Source: Pseudomonas antarctica
GTDB lineage: Bacteria; Pseudomonadota; Gammaproteobacteria; Pseudomonadales; Pseudomonadaceae
DNA length: 64,000 nucleotides
Assembly (NCBI RefSeq): GCF_001647715.1
Contig: NZ_CP015600.1
Location: forward strand, 4,340,001 to 4,404,000
Direction of reading: 5' to 3'
Part shown: piece after piece, positions 9,088-16,773 of the stretch
Layout: each line of letters begins with the position of its first letter
How positions within the stretch are numbered: the first letter of the stretch is position 1
The notes under the pieces: model-generated
Told to the model about the DNA's origin: nothing
What the model saw: the letters and a program-made list of their open reading frames with translations, nothing else
The model's database searches: none
Made by a program: the position numbers and the translations under genes

Positions 9088-9136
9088 CTCTTTGTGTAGT
9101 AGCGAAAGGGTGTCGGCCTCATTCAGGAATTACACC

Positions 9137-9469
9137 ATGTTCAAAGTTACGCCCAACCCTCCGAACGAACCGGACCTGAAACTCAATCAGGCTGCGCATC
9201 GTTCGATTGATCATTATCTCAATCCAGAAACCGCCCCACCGTCATCACCGCCGGGTTTGTTCAGCGTTGCCGCCGACGCCAGCAGCGAAACCCTGATCAC
9301 CAACAGCTATGAAACCTTTTCCTCAGTCACCGCCTTGCTGCTCGACCTGTCGGAGGACTTGACGGGGAAACAGCGCGATGTGGCGCTGGCGATTCACCAG
9401 TTGAGTGAATTGGGGGTTTTATTGATAGATAGGCTGATGGAGCGCGAGGCCGCTGTAACAGGCGGCTAA
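9137..9469 (+). CDS. DUF6124 family protein
   Basis: A 110-residue protein typical of fluorescent pseudomonads: an N-terminal MFKVTPNPP, a segment AAHRSIDHYLNP, a proline-rich linker and a helical C-terminal half containing TNSYETFSSV. No signal peptide or membrane helix is seen. Function is unknown; pseudomonads often carry several copies. ATG at 9137 follows CAGGAATTACACC. A strong terminator follows at 9496. Confidence 0.75.
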   Translation: MFKVTPNPPNEPDLKLNQAAHRSIDHYLNPETAPPSSPPGLFSVAADASSETLITNSYETFSSVTALLLDLSEDLTGKQRDVALAIHQLSELGVLLIDRLMEREAAVTGG

Positions 9470-9495
9470 GCGTTCAACAGCACGACCCGAAAAAT

Positions 9496-9540
9496 CGCCG
9501 ATTCGTCGCAATGCCCTTGATGACGAATCGGCGCTTTTTT
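9496..9540 (+). terminator. Rho-independent terminator after the DUF6124 gene
   Basis: A perfect 12-bp stem, CGCCGATTCGTC / GACGAATCGGCG, with a 14-nt loop, is followed by C and six T residues. It lies 26 bp after the stop codon. Confidence 0.9.
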
Positions 9541-9701
9541 GTGGCTTTACTGGGTTAGTGTCCGAGGGCGTCTAATTCACATGCCCTGCTGAAAGTCGCG
9601 GGGTGAAAGACATGAAAAAACAGGACTGTATTGGGTCATTCATTTATGGCGGTGAAAGGTCGATGTTGGCCAAGAGTTGCCGGTCGCGAACGGCAGCAAC
9701 C

Positions 9702-9868
9702 GGCCCAGAGTGTGTAAAAACGCTTCGCCAAAATTGAAGTATGCGCGTCTACGTTAAATCTGAAATTTATCGGCACGTCTGCAGATGTGGATTTCGCTTA
9801 GAAACGCGATTTCCAGTCCGGTTTTGAGCACTTGGCGCGCTCAAAAACGTTTTTACACAGCCTCGGCC
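9702..9868. repeat. MITE-like element with terminal inverted repeats
   Basis: TGTGTAAAAACG (9711-9722) and CGTTTTTACACA (9848-9859) are perfect 12-bp inverted repeats, and the flanks GGCCCAGAG / GCCTCGGCC extend the match imperfectly. The 125 bp between them has no open frame of note. It looks like a non-autonomous or collapsed insertion sequence. It occupies part of the gene-free stretch 9541-9912; nothing else was recognised there except a weak copy of a dispersed repeat (9657-9690). Confidence 0.6.
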
Positions 9869-9912
9869 AATTACTGCCGCCGTCGAGCTTTTGTTAGCGG
9901 CTATTCCGTTTT

Positions 9913-10344
9913 TTAAATCACGGCCCGCGTTTTTAGGAACGCGAAATACTTGGGGTCGTCGTTGTCAAAAATCTCATCTCCAGCCGCCATGTATGCTCGC
10001 ATAAGTTCATCGGCGGCTCGATCAGTTTCCTCTTTCTCGTAAAGTGCTTGGCCCAAACGCAAATGCAAAAATGGATTGCCGACTGCATCGGGACAAGTCA
10101 TCGCATACTCAAGGGCCTCTTTTGCGGAGGTAAAGAATCCTCCCTGAAAACAGGCATCGCCGATAGCGGCAAGCACCCATGTCGCCGCTTCCCAGTTATT
10201 TTTGGGTTCTGGAATCAACTCCCACGCTAGGTTGTACTGACCGATGGCAGCCTTGAAATCACCGCCTTCCAGATGTTCATCACCCAATTGGCAAAACGCC
10301 TTGATCTGCTCATGGGTCAAGTCATCCAATTCGAAAGTTTCCAT
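9913..10344 (-). CDS. tetratricopeptide-repeat protein
   Basis: A 143-residue cytosolic helical protein with TPR-like pairs: GDEHLEGGDFKAAIGQYNLAWEL (about 16-38), a second around AIGDACFQGGFFTSAKEALEY and a third around LRLGQALYEKEETDRAADELM. ATG at 10344 was chosen because GGGAGATCAG precedes it directly. From memory, similar small TPR proteins are encoded beside polymorphic toxin genes and may act as immunity proteins, but no toxin gene is visible next to this one, so that role is only a guess. It is isolated between a MITE-like element and a 315-bp gap. Confidence 0.7.
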   Translation of the reverse strand: METFELDDLTHEQIKAFCQLGDEHLEGGDFKAAIGQYNLAWELIPEPKNNWEAATWVLAAIGDACFQGGFFTSAKEALEYAMTCPDAVGNPFLHLRLGQALYEKEETDRAADELMRAYMAAGDEIFDNDDPKYFAFLKTRAVI

Positions 10345-10611
10345 CTGATCTCCCTGTCTATAAGGTTCAACCGCGTGAGCCGCCGATTTTGCAACCCAGC
10401 TGGGCGATAAACAATCGTAAAGATCACGACGATATATAGGCCAGCTAACGGCCGATGGCCGCCTGTCGTGAGGGGCAGGGCGTCGCTGCATGGACTCATG
10501 TCGGTACAAAATTGGTACGCAGCTATCGGGTCGGCTCTGTCGGGTAAGTAGTACGTGGCCTACAGGATTAGCAGTTCCAATCCATCACCGAAAAGGCTGA
10601 TGTTTTTCGCT

Positions 10612-10648
10612 CATGACCGGCAGCAGTCGACCCAAAGCGGTCGTTTTC
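10612..10648 (-). repeat. dispersed intergenic repeat, copy A
   Basis: On the minus strand this reads GACCGCTTTGGGTCGACTGC followed by TGCCGGTCATG. It matches copies at 15170 (plus), 18406 (minus) and 19578 (plus). Part of the gene-poor stretch 10345-10820. Confidence 0.55.
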
Positions 10649-10658
10649 TAACGGCAAG

Positions 10659-10778
10659 CTAGGGATGGTCTGACGTACTCGACTCCTGAGCCTCAGCCGG
10701 CCTGAAATAAACTAGCGAGAAAAAGGCCGCAATCAGAATGCTTAAGAATATAATTCCAGAACGGATCCAATTTGCCAC
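10659..10778 (-). CDS. possible 39-residue single-pass membrane protein
   Basis: A short frame begins with GTG at 10778 and ends at TAG 10659. It encodes a basic N-terminus (ANWIRS), one hydrophobic helix (GIIFLSILIAAFFSLVYF) and a polar tail. It starts 42 bp after the 660-residue protein gene in the same direction. The ribosome site is weak and there is no ATG, so it may be chance; the clean membrane-helix pattern is the only argument for it. Confidence 0.35.
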   Translation of the reverse strand: MANWIRSGIIFLSILIAAFFSLVYFRPAEAQESSTSDHP

Positions 10779-10820
10779 CTTGGACGGTAATCAACTCAGA
10801 CGAACGTATTCACCTTAGAG

Positions 10821-12803
10821 TCAGATGTTCAACTGGGAATTCATAAAGTACAGCACACTTCCATCATCGAGCTTGACCTCATCTCCAAATGCTCCCTTAA
10901 GCAGGGCAACACTCCGACTGTCAACTTTTAAACCTTCTTGTGACAAGTAGTGATAAAATGACCGATGATAGTCCAATCCTTCGCGAAAGCGGTAAGGATC
11001 ATCTTTGGTTCCAACTCCAAAAATATCCCTTCCAGATTTCAATTTTTGACCTTCAAGTATTCGCGTCGCCTTGATACTTTCTCCGAGGTCAGTTGATTCT
11101 TCTCGCTGCGAGTCGAGCCAAGATCCGGTCAGCATAGAGGCTACTTGGCGATCCATCATCGCCCCAATCCCACATAGCGTTGAAAGCATAAGTGTCAATT
11201 GTGCCAGAATTTTCTTATGGCCTGACTTCCATCCTTCACCCCCTCCTCCCAAAAGATCACCTCCGGTAGCAATTGTACCGTGCGCAACATGGGACAAGAA
11301 ACCGTACAGGCTGAGCACCCCTGGTTGTTTTGAATTCATTGTCCCTAGTGGAGTTAGAATGTTATACGGCTTTTTGATAGACTCTCGCCAAAGCTGCCTC
11401 CACTCGGACGTTCCACTTGACAAGTTCGAGCTTCCCGCAAGAACTCTTGCCAATTGTTTCTCAGCGTTCGCCAATAATTTCAAAACTCTTTCGGAGTTAG
11501 GAGCAGACTTTTCCACTTCACTTATAGCTTTGGTTAATTTCTCCCCTAACTCGAATGCCAATGCATGATGCTCAAGCATTGAGCGCACGAGTAGCGCCAC
11601 CCCGAGAACGCTGTCTGCGTTAACAAGTCTCGCCGATTGATGAGCCATAGACCACATTTTGTGCTCAATTACATAGATGCTGAAGCTCAGGCTCGAAACC
11701 AGGATCGCGAGCTGCTCATTACCCTCATACGAACCATTTGGTATAGGTAAAGAATTAGCAGCTTGAGCAAGTTGAAGTTCCTGTTGAACTAAGAACGAAT
11801 ATCGATTCCGCCCTGAAATTGTCTTAAGCGATTCAGGCCAAAGACTTGGTGAAAGCTGGCTCTCTCTCAAAGCCTTGATTGCCTCAACATCTGTTGGCCA
11901 ACTCGGCGGAGTACCAAGAGCGCTTTCCCAGTTAGACTCGCAGTTAGCAAAATGGCGAAAAGCCCCCTCTGCGTCCTTCCAATCTGCTTCTCTATGTCCC
12001 GTTTCCACAGAGTAAATATTTTTGAGGATGGGTAAAGTTACATCCGCCAAGATACTGAAAGGATCATTTGAGGATATCTGATTCAAAGGTGAAAAACCAA
12101 TATGATTGTAATTGTCATTTTTAACCCATGGTAATTGAAAAAACGCTTCATAAATTACGATAAAAGCGTCAGCTACAATAGTTGCGGCCTCAATAGAGTG
12201 AGGCCTCACAGATAGAATGTGGCTACCATAGTTGGGATGGACATATTCACTAAGTTGGTTGAAAGCCAGCTTCAAACTTTCATGACGCTTATCGGCTATC
12301 TCTTTGTCTGAGGCCTGATCAGTCAGCTCCTCACTATTTTTTAATTCCAGCCTAGGTAAGACCCGACTTTGGAGAAAACGAATTTTTTCCGCCACAGCCT
12401 CACTGTCAAATGGAGTCTTTTTGCCAAGCTCAAAGAGTTCCGCGACGGCATTTAATGCATCGAGTTCTTCGATCTGGGTTCGAAGCGCTAGAGCAGCCAA
12501 GTGGAGGTCACCTGAGGTGGTGGCGTGGTCTAACGCTTCTTCCAGTAGCAACCAGCGTGGCCAGACACATGCCAAAAGTAAAGGTTCGATTTTTTGGTGC
12601 AATATCTCAGGGGAGTTCAATCGCGCCCGTGAGAAATGAAGAGCAGCAAGGACTAGGGCGTGATCACTCAGGCCCTCAAGTGCTGGAGGTCTTTGACGCC
12701 CTCGCTGCCTCTGCGCGGCAATAGCATCAAGCTTAATCATCTTATCGCTGAGTTGAGTATCCCAAATCGAGCGCCATGGACGGAACACTGGAATGGTAAG
12801 CAT
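10821..12803 (-). CDS. hypothetical protein with internal duplication (DUF5677/HEPN-like appearance)
   Basis: I do not recognise this 660-residue protein with confidence. It is helical and soluble, without signal peptide. Two similar halves are visible: LHLAALALRTQIEELDALN (100-118) with FNQLSEYVHPNYG (181-193), and VLGVALLVRSMLEHHALAF (399-417) with LYGFLSHVAHGT (499-510). Arg/Glu on one helix and Ser/His on another resemble DUF5677-like helical domains; RSMLEH in the second half fits an R-x4-H pattern seen in HEPN RNases, but the first half lacks that His. AAGGATTAACT precedes the ATG. Codon use is AT-richer than the flanks, suggesting transfer. It is divergent from a GIY-YIG gene. Confidence 0.75.
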   Translation of the reverse strand: MLTIPVFRPWRSIWDTQLSDKMIKLDAIAAQRQRGRQRPPALEGLSDHALVLAALHFSRARLNSPEILHQKIEPLLLACVWPRWLLLEEALDHATTSGDLHLAALALRTQIEELDALNAVAELFELGKKTPFDSEAVAEKIRFLQSRVLPRLELKNSEELTDQASDKEIADKRHESLKLAFNQLSEYVHPNYGSHILSVRPHSIEAATIVADAFIVIYEAFFQLPWVKNDNYNHIGFSPLNQISSNDPFSILADVTLPILKNIYSVETGHREADWKDAEGAFRHFANCESNWESALGTPPSWPTDVEAIKALRESQLSPSLWPESLKTISGRNRYSFLVQQELQLAQAANSLPIPNGSYEGNEQLAILVSSLSFSIYVIEHKMWSMAHQSARLVNADSVLGVALLVRSMLEHHALAFELGEKLTKAISEVEKSAPNSERVLKLLANAEKQLARVLAGSSNLSSGTSEWRQLWRESIKKPYNILTPLGTMNSKQPGVLSLYGFLSHVAHGTIATGGDLLGGGGEGWKSGHKKILAQLTLMLSTLCGIGAMMDRQVASMLTGSWLDSQREESTDLGESIKATRILEGQKLKSGRDIFGVGTKDDPYRFREGLDYHRSFYHYLSQEGLKVDSRSVALLKGAFGDEVKLDDGSVLYFMNSQLNI

Positions 12804-13257
12804 AGTTAATCCTTATTTCCTTATAATATTCTGCGCAAATCAATTTAAAAATTTATTAAGCATGCGCATTAGCAAGACAAAAGTTTCTTAACTGAAGCCC
12901 CACTTTGTGTAAGTATACTATAGCCCGATGCGTGCCAGCTTCTGAAAAAGCTGACCTATTTCGATAGCGGCGGGTGATAGCCTAAAAGACATGAGTTGCC
13001 CATCATCGGTATCAGCCTTAATGCATGCTTTGCGTGCCTTATCCGTATCACTATCACAAGCAGTGCAAGCAACGCAGGCGGTGTCATCTACATTATCGCC
13101 TCCCTAGCCGTAAACTCCAGTCCCATAATACGTAAACCACCATAAAAGAGCTTAAAGAGGCGAAGCAAGTGAATGAAAAGCCGAGAAGGAGGCAATTGGG
13201 ACACTCCAAGTTGCCCGGCTCCGCCGGAAATACCCACGTGGTCAGGAGATTGAACGC
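12804..13257. other. 454-bp gene-free divergent spacer
   Basis: An AT-rich start (12804-12900) suits the promoter of the leftward 660-residue gene. The rest includes a cysteine-rich stop-to-stop frame on the minus strand (12918-13103; TACVACTACDSDTDK) without an ATG, GTG or TTG at its head. AGGAGATTGAACGC before 13258 is the ribosome site of the GIY-YIG gene. Confidence 0.4.
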
Positions 13258-14232
13258 ATGGCGTCCCATGTCTATATTCTGCGCGATCTAAAGCATCCCA
13301 GATTCAAAATCGGCAAAGCGAACAATATCCTCGCCAGGGCGCGTAGTTTTAGGTGGGGGTCCATCGATTTCCAGCAATCGCTTGGCCTTCGGTTGGCATC
13401 TGAGGCCGATGCGTACATCTTGGAAAAAATCCTACACCGGTCATTTCGCTTTGCTGGCGTGGACCCTCTTGAAGTGATTGCTAGCGGAGGTAGCGCAGAT
13501 GGGGCGAGTGAATGGTTCAGTACCAGTTGCTGGCCACGTCTGGTGAGATATCTGAGGGATAACCAAGACCTGCATCCCCACGAAGCGGTAAGTGGAGGAG
13601 AGCTTGCAGCCCTGTTCGAAAAGCAACTAGAACCTTCCCAAGCAGTTATCGCCCGCCAGCATCTGAAGAAAGAAAAAGATGCACGCCGCATCGAGCGGGA
13701 AATGGACCTAGTCGAGCACCGACGCACCAAGCGGGAATCCCTGCGAGCTAGCTTGAATACAATTCTTCCAACCATAGCCGACGAGTTGGACCGCCTCAAA
13801 CTGAACGGCAACATCGCCGGAATCTGCGATACGAGTTTGGGATCCAACCTTGTGATTGCCGATAGCGTGCCTGTGCCTTCAGGTGCCTTGCTTTGGAGCC
13901 TGAAACCGCTATCAACGCACTACGACTACCCAGGTGGTGCCGGTTCCATAATGAGCAGCTTTAGCCAGGTGACCTGTCTCGGGGGTACAGTCTCTAAAGT
14001 GGATTTGCCCAATTCGTACGTGAGTGGCGCGTCGTTCTCGGATAAGGATGAAATTATCGGTGAGGTTTTTCGGGAGAAATTTGAATGGCTCAGGCAGCTA
14101 CAACGCATTCCTGAAGCATGGATCAGCGTAATTTTTCCTCTTGGCGGACTCTTCTCCCCACCTTCAGACTCACACGAGTGCGAGTATGCAATAGCAAAGG
14201 TAATGGAGTTCTTACCTAAGTCTGGTAGCTGA
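13258..14232 (+). CDS. GIY-YIG nuclease (T5orf172-type) family protein
   Basis: A 324-residue protein. The N-terminal about 95 residues match the T5orf172 branch of the GIY-YIG fold: VYILRDLKHPRFKIGKA (5-21) supplies the YIL...KIG strands, followed by arginines (27, 29), a glutamate in AYILEKILHRSF (about 55) and the EWF signature (85-87). A charged helical linker (about 120-165, rich in Lys/Arg/Glu) leads to a C-terminal domain (about 165-324) that I do not recognise. GIY-YIG proteins of this type occur in phage and mobile DNA. It is divergent from the duplicated 660-residue gene; a shared defence role is only speculation. Confidence 0.75.
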   Translation: MASHVYILRDLKHPRFKIGKANNILARARSFRWGSIDFQQSLGLRLASEADAYILEKILHRSFRFAGVDPLEVIASGGSADGASEWFSTSCWPRLVRYLRDNQDLHPHEAVSGGELAALFEKQLEPSQAVIARQHLKKEKDARRIEREMDLVEHRRTKRESLRASLNTILPTIADELDRLKLNGNIAGICDTSLGSNLVIADSVPVPSGALLWSLKPLSTHYDYPGGAGSIMSSFSQVTCLGGTVSKVDLPNSYVSGASFSDKDEIIGEVFREKFEWLRQLQRIPEAWISVIFPLGGLFSPPSDSHECEYAIAKVMEFLPKSGS

Positions 14233-14417
14233 CTACTGCCCTTGACGAGAGGCAGAAAACGGCCAAGAGCAGTCGCTCGTGGCGGCGTAAAACGACCAGA
14301 CCGCGTTATTGCTCTTCACCATCAGACAAGGGAATCAAAAGCCGGGAAAGTAGTCTTTAGGGAAAATCATCAGTACGCTACGCGGCTCTCAAATAGTGTG
14401 CCGCAAGGAAGAAAACT

Positions 14418-15119
14418 ATGTTTCTTAATCGCTGGAGTTACATCCTAGCAGGGTGCCTACTATCACAGTTGTGCATGGCCGGCACGTTTCATATCGATCC
14501 TCGCAGTGAGAGCCTATATCAGCAGGCCGTCCCGTATCTACAACAGGCGAATAGCAAGCTCGAAGCAGTACCGGCTAACACTCCTACAGCAAGCGCAGAA
14601 GAGAAGACGCGCTCCTGGGCCCTGATCGATGAAGCTGGCGCACTGTTAAAGCCAGCGATCACTCTTCTTGAGCAGGCAGCCGCCCTTGATCATCCCGTGG
14701 CCCAATATCGTCTCGGACTGATCTATGTGATGCTGTATCCGAGCGAAGTCATAAAAGAGAAAGCTTGCCCCTTGTTTGAAAAAAGCCTTGCTCATGGCTT
14801 TGCTCCACCGGCACTTGAGATTTCATCCTGGTGTTTGGCGTACACCGACACGCCCCTGTACCAAACAGCATTGCAGGCCACAGAGACCAGCATGCCAATC
14901 TATGAAAAATACTTTCCACAGCCTGTTGTGAGGCTTGAGTGCAAGCGGGAACAACCTGTGGGCCTTGCTATGCAGTGGGGCAGCAGTCGTGACTACCAAG
15001 CGGAGATTTACCGGTTACAGGGGGACAGTAACCGCGCACAACGCTCGAAATACTATCAAAAGGCTCTCGATATTAATGACTGTTACAGCGTGAAAAGGCG
15101 CATGGGGGATCGCAAGTAA
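14418..15119 (+). CDS. secreted Sel1/TPR-like repeat protein
   Basis: A 233-residue protein with an N-terminal signal peptide (basic MFLNRWS, hydrophobic YILAGCLLSQL, cleavage near CMAG). The mature part is helical; AAALDHPVAQYRLGLIYVM and CPLFEKSLAHGFAPPALEIS look like degenerate Sel1-like repeats. AAGGAAGAAAACT precedes the start codon. It is expected in the periplasm. Function unknown; it stands alone between the GIY-YIG gene and a convergent lipoprotein gene. Confidence 0.6.
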   Translation: MFLNRWSYILAGCLLSQLCMAGTFHIDPRSESLYQQAVPYLQQANSKLEAVPANTPTASAEEKTRSWALIDEAGALLKPAITLLEQAAALDHPVAQYRLGLIYVMLYPSEVIKEKACPLFEKSLAHGFAPPALEISSWCLAYTDTPLYQTALQATETSMPIYEKYFPQPVVRLECKREQPVGLAMQWGSSRDYQAEIYRLQGDSNRAQRSKYYQKALDINDCYSVKRRMGDRK

Positions 15120-15169
15120 CCTCACGCGTGATACTGGCTCCGATGCATGCTGCTTGTTCCGTCGCGAGC

Positions 15170-15200
15170 GTCCGCTTCTGGCCGATTGCTGCCGGTCATG
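15170..15200 (+). repeat. dispersed intergenic repeat, copy B
   Basis: GTCCGCTTCTGGCCGATTGC followed by TGCCGGTCATG. Same family as the copies at 10612, 18406 and 19578. It lies in the convergent gap between two secreted-protein genes. Confidence 0.6.
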
Positions 15201-15288
15201 TCTCCACTCATCTTGCCGGTCAAAAATGATGCATATAAAGGGTTAAGTCGAACGCACATGGGAGCGTCAGGCAGGGTGAAACTTCCCA

Positions 15289-15804
15289 CTAGAGCGTCGG
15301 TAGCCGATCCTGCGCACAATTGCTCTCCATTTTCGGCTCATTGGCCATGGGGACACGCACGCCCGAATCGACATTGAATATGTCAATGTAACAACGGCTT
15401 AGCGAGCCCGGGATGTCGACAATCCCGCCTTTGATCACGTAACGTGCGCCCGGTGCAAATTCGCTGACAAACGATATGCTGCACGAGCGATTGGCATTGG
15501 CCGCGCCGCGCAACTCCAAGTGCAGCGGCTTGCCAGCTTCAATCGGAAAAAAGCCCTCCGGCGTCGATACATTCTTGTGAACGGAAACCAGCTGCTTGCC
15601 CTCCCCCGACGCAGTCGCCACGGGTTTGCCGTATTTGCAGCCGATGGCATCCGCCTCGACCAGCGACACACCGTTTCGATAATTCTCCATCGACACCAAT
15701 TCGCTGCGGATAAGCGCGTGAGGCGCCCCCGCGGGCACGAGGTATTTCGGCGCTGGGGCGCAGCCTGCCAGCAGCAGAATTGAACACAGGTAAAGAGGCT
15801 TCAT
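15289..15804 (-). CDS. hypothetical lipoprotein
   Basis: A 171-residue protein with a short lipoprotein signal, MKPLYLCSILLLAGCAPAP; the lipobox LLAGC puts the lipidated Cys at residue 15. The rest is mostly beta-strand, with cysteines in GCKYGKP, RSCSISF, SRCYID and SNCAQ, likely forming disulfides. AAGGAAATT lies directly before ATG 15804, which fixes the start; upstream in-frame codons have no signal. I do not recognise the family. Probably anchored in the outer or inner membrane facing the periplasm. Confidence 0.65.
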   Translation of the reverse strand: MKPLYLCSILLLAGCAPAPKYLVPAGAPHALIRSELVSMENYRNGVSLVEADAIGCKYGKPVATASGEGKQLVSVHKNVSTPEGFFPIEAGKPLHLELRGAANANRSCSISFVSEFAPGARYVIKGGIVDIPGSLSRCYIDIFNVDSGVRVPMANEPKMESNCAQDRLPTL

Positions 15805-15912
15805 AATTTCCTTATTAATGTCGATAGAGGGCGGAATTAACCCGTTTGATAAATCAGGATGGGTCAAGCAATAAAGAGTAAGCGTCAGACCACGTTTAAT
15901 ATAATTGATCGG

Positions 15913-16353
15913 CTAAAGACAGTTAGCGAGGCGCTTTGTCGGGCACAACACTTCCACCAACTCAAATTCTTCTGCCACAAGTTCCATAGCCTCGTCGAAC
16001 GCCCCCTCTCTTTGGAAAAAACCTTTATGACCCTGCTTCCAGTACCTGAGGCTGAGATCCCCTTCGCCTTCCTTCCTGGCTAGGTCTTGATCGACGTCGC
16101 AGTAACGAATGATACGCATCGAAATAACTCTAATGACACATACCGGTTCGCCCTGACTGTTGAGGACGATACTGTAACCGCCAATAGTGGATGATTCATC
16201 TTCATGTTTGAATGATGAGAGCGAGCAACAGGTGGCTGTTTTTATGCCTTTAGCAACCCGTTCGGCGAGCTCATCGGCCATTTCTGGAGTATCCCCAAAT
16301 GACCATGCCGTGGCGCCGGGGTACCTGACCTTTAAATCATCAGCTATGCTCAT
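15913..16353 (-). CDS. ASCH domain-containing protein
   Basis: A 146-residue cytosolic ASCH protein. The family features are AWSFGDTPEMADELAERVAKGIKTAT (about 16-41), a beta-barrel core with GGYSIVLNSQGEPVCVIRV, and the end segment EGDLSLRYWKQGHKGFF. ASCH domains are PUA-related and bind RNA or act on nucleosides (YqfB is an N4-acetylcytidine amidohydrolase); the short single-domain form fits that class. The specific substrate cannot be told. It is a single leftward gene. Confidence 0.85.
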   Translation of the reverse strand: MSIADDLKVRYPGATAWSFGDTPEMADELAERVAKGIKTATCCSLSSFKHEDESSTIGGYSIVLNSQGEPVCVIRVISMRIIRYCDVDQDLARKEGEGDLSLRYWKQGHKGFFQREGAFDEAMELVAEEFELVEVLCPTKRLANCL

Positions 16354-16773
16354 AACTAAATCCCTTTAAATCATGTCATTGGCGATAGCCATATCACCCA
16401 TTAATCGTCACGGTCAAGGCCCATGCGAAACTCAGTCGCTAGCATTCTTTATGCTGGACTAACATCGACTCTTCGGGACAGGTACTGCGAGCAACCTCTT
16501 GGGTGCGAAGAATAGTGGTCAGACCAAGGTTGAAATAATGGTGGTCAGCCCACAATTTTCCCTTGATATGCCAAGCCTGGTCCCATCGCCACAGCTGCGC
16601 CCACCACAGCGGTTGCGAAACGTTGACCTGGCGTAGATTCATAGCGTGCATGTTTGGCTTATTAAGCCCATATTGACTCGGTATTCTGATCGTGGTGGGT
16701 ATGCTCAACCTGGATTGATGAATTTTAGAAAATTCACTGGAAGGTCCAGCACGCCCACACTCTGACGAGGCCC
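16354..16773. other. 420-bp stretch without a clear gene
   Basis: The minus strand is open from about 16810 to 16439 and includes a tryptophan-rich stretch (PLWWAQLWRWDQAWHIKGKL), but no convincing start, ribosome site or known family; it also overlaps the start of the diguanylate cyclase gene. It may be a decayed gene. The promoter of the cyclase gene must lie at the right end. Confidence 0.3.

Noticed and set aside
12991..13107. 38-codon plus-strand frame MSCPSSVSALMHALRALS...
   Set aside because: No ribosome site, low complexity, and it mirrors the minus-strand cysteine-rich frame.
9913..16353. Prophage or integrative element
   Set aside because: No integrase, phage structural gene or duplicated attachment site was seen; only gene content and base composition hint at transfer.
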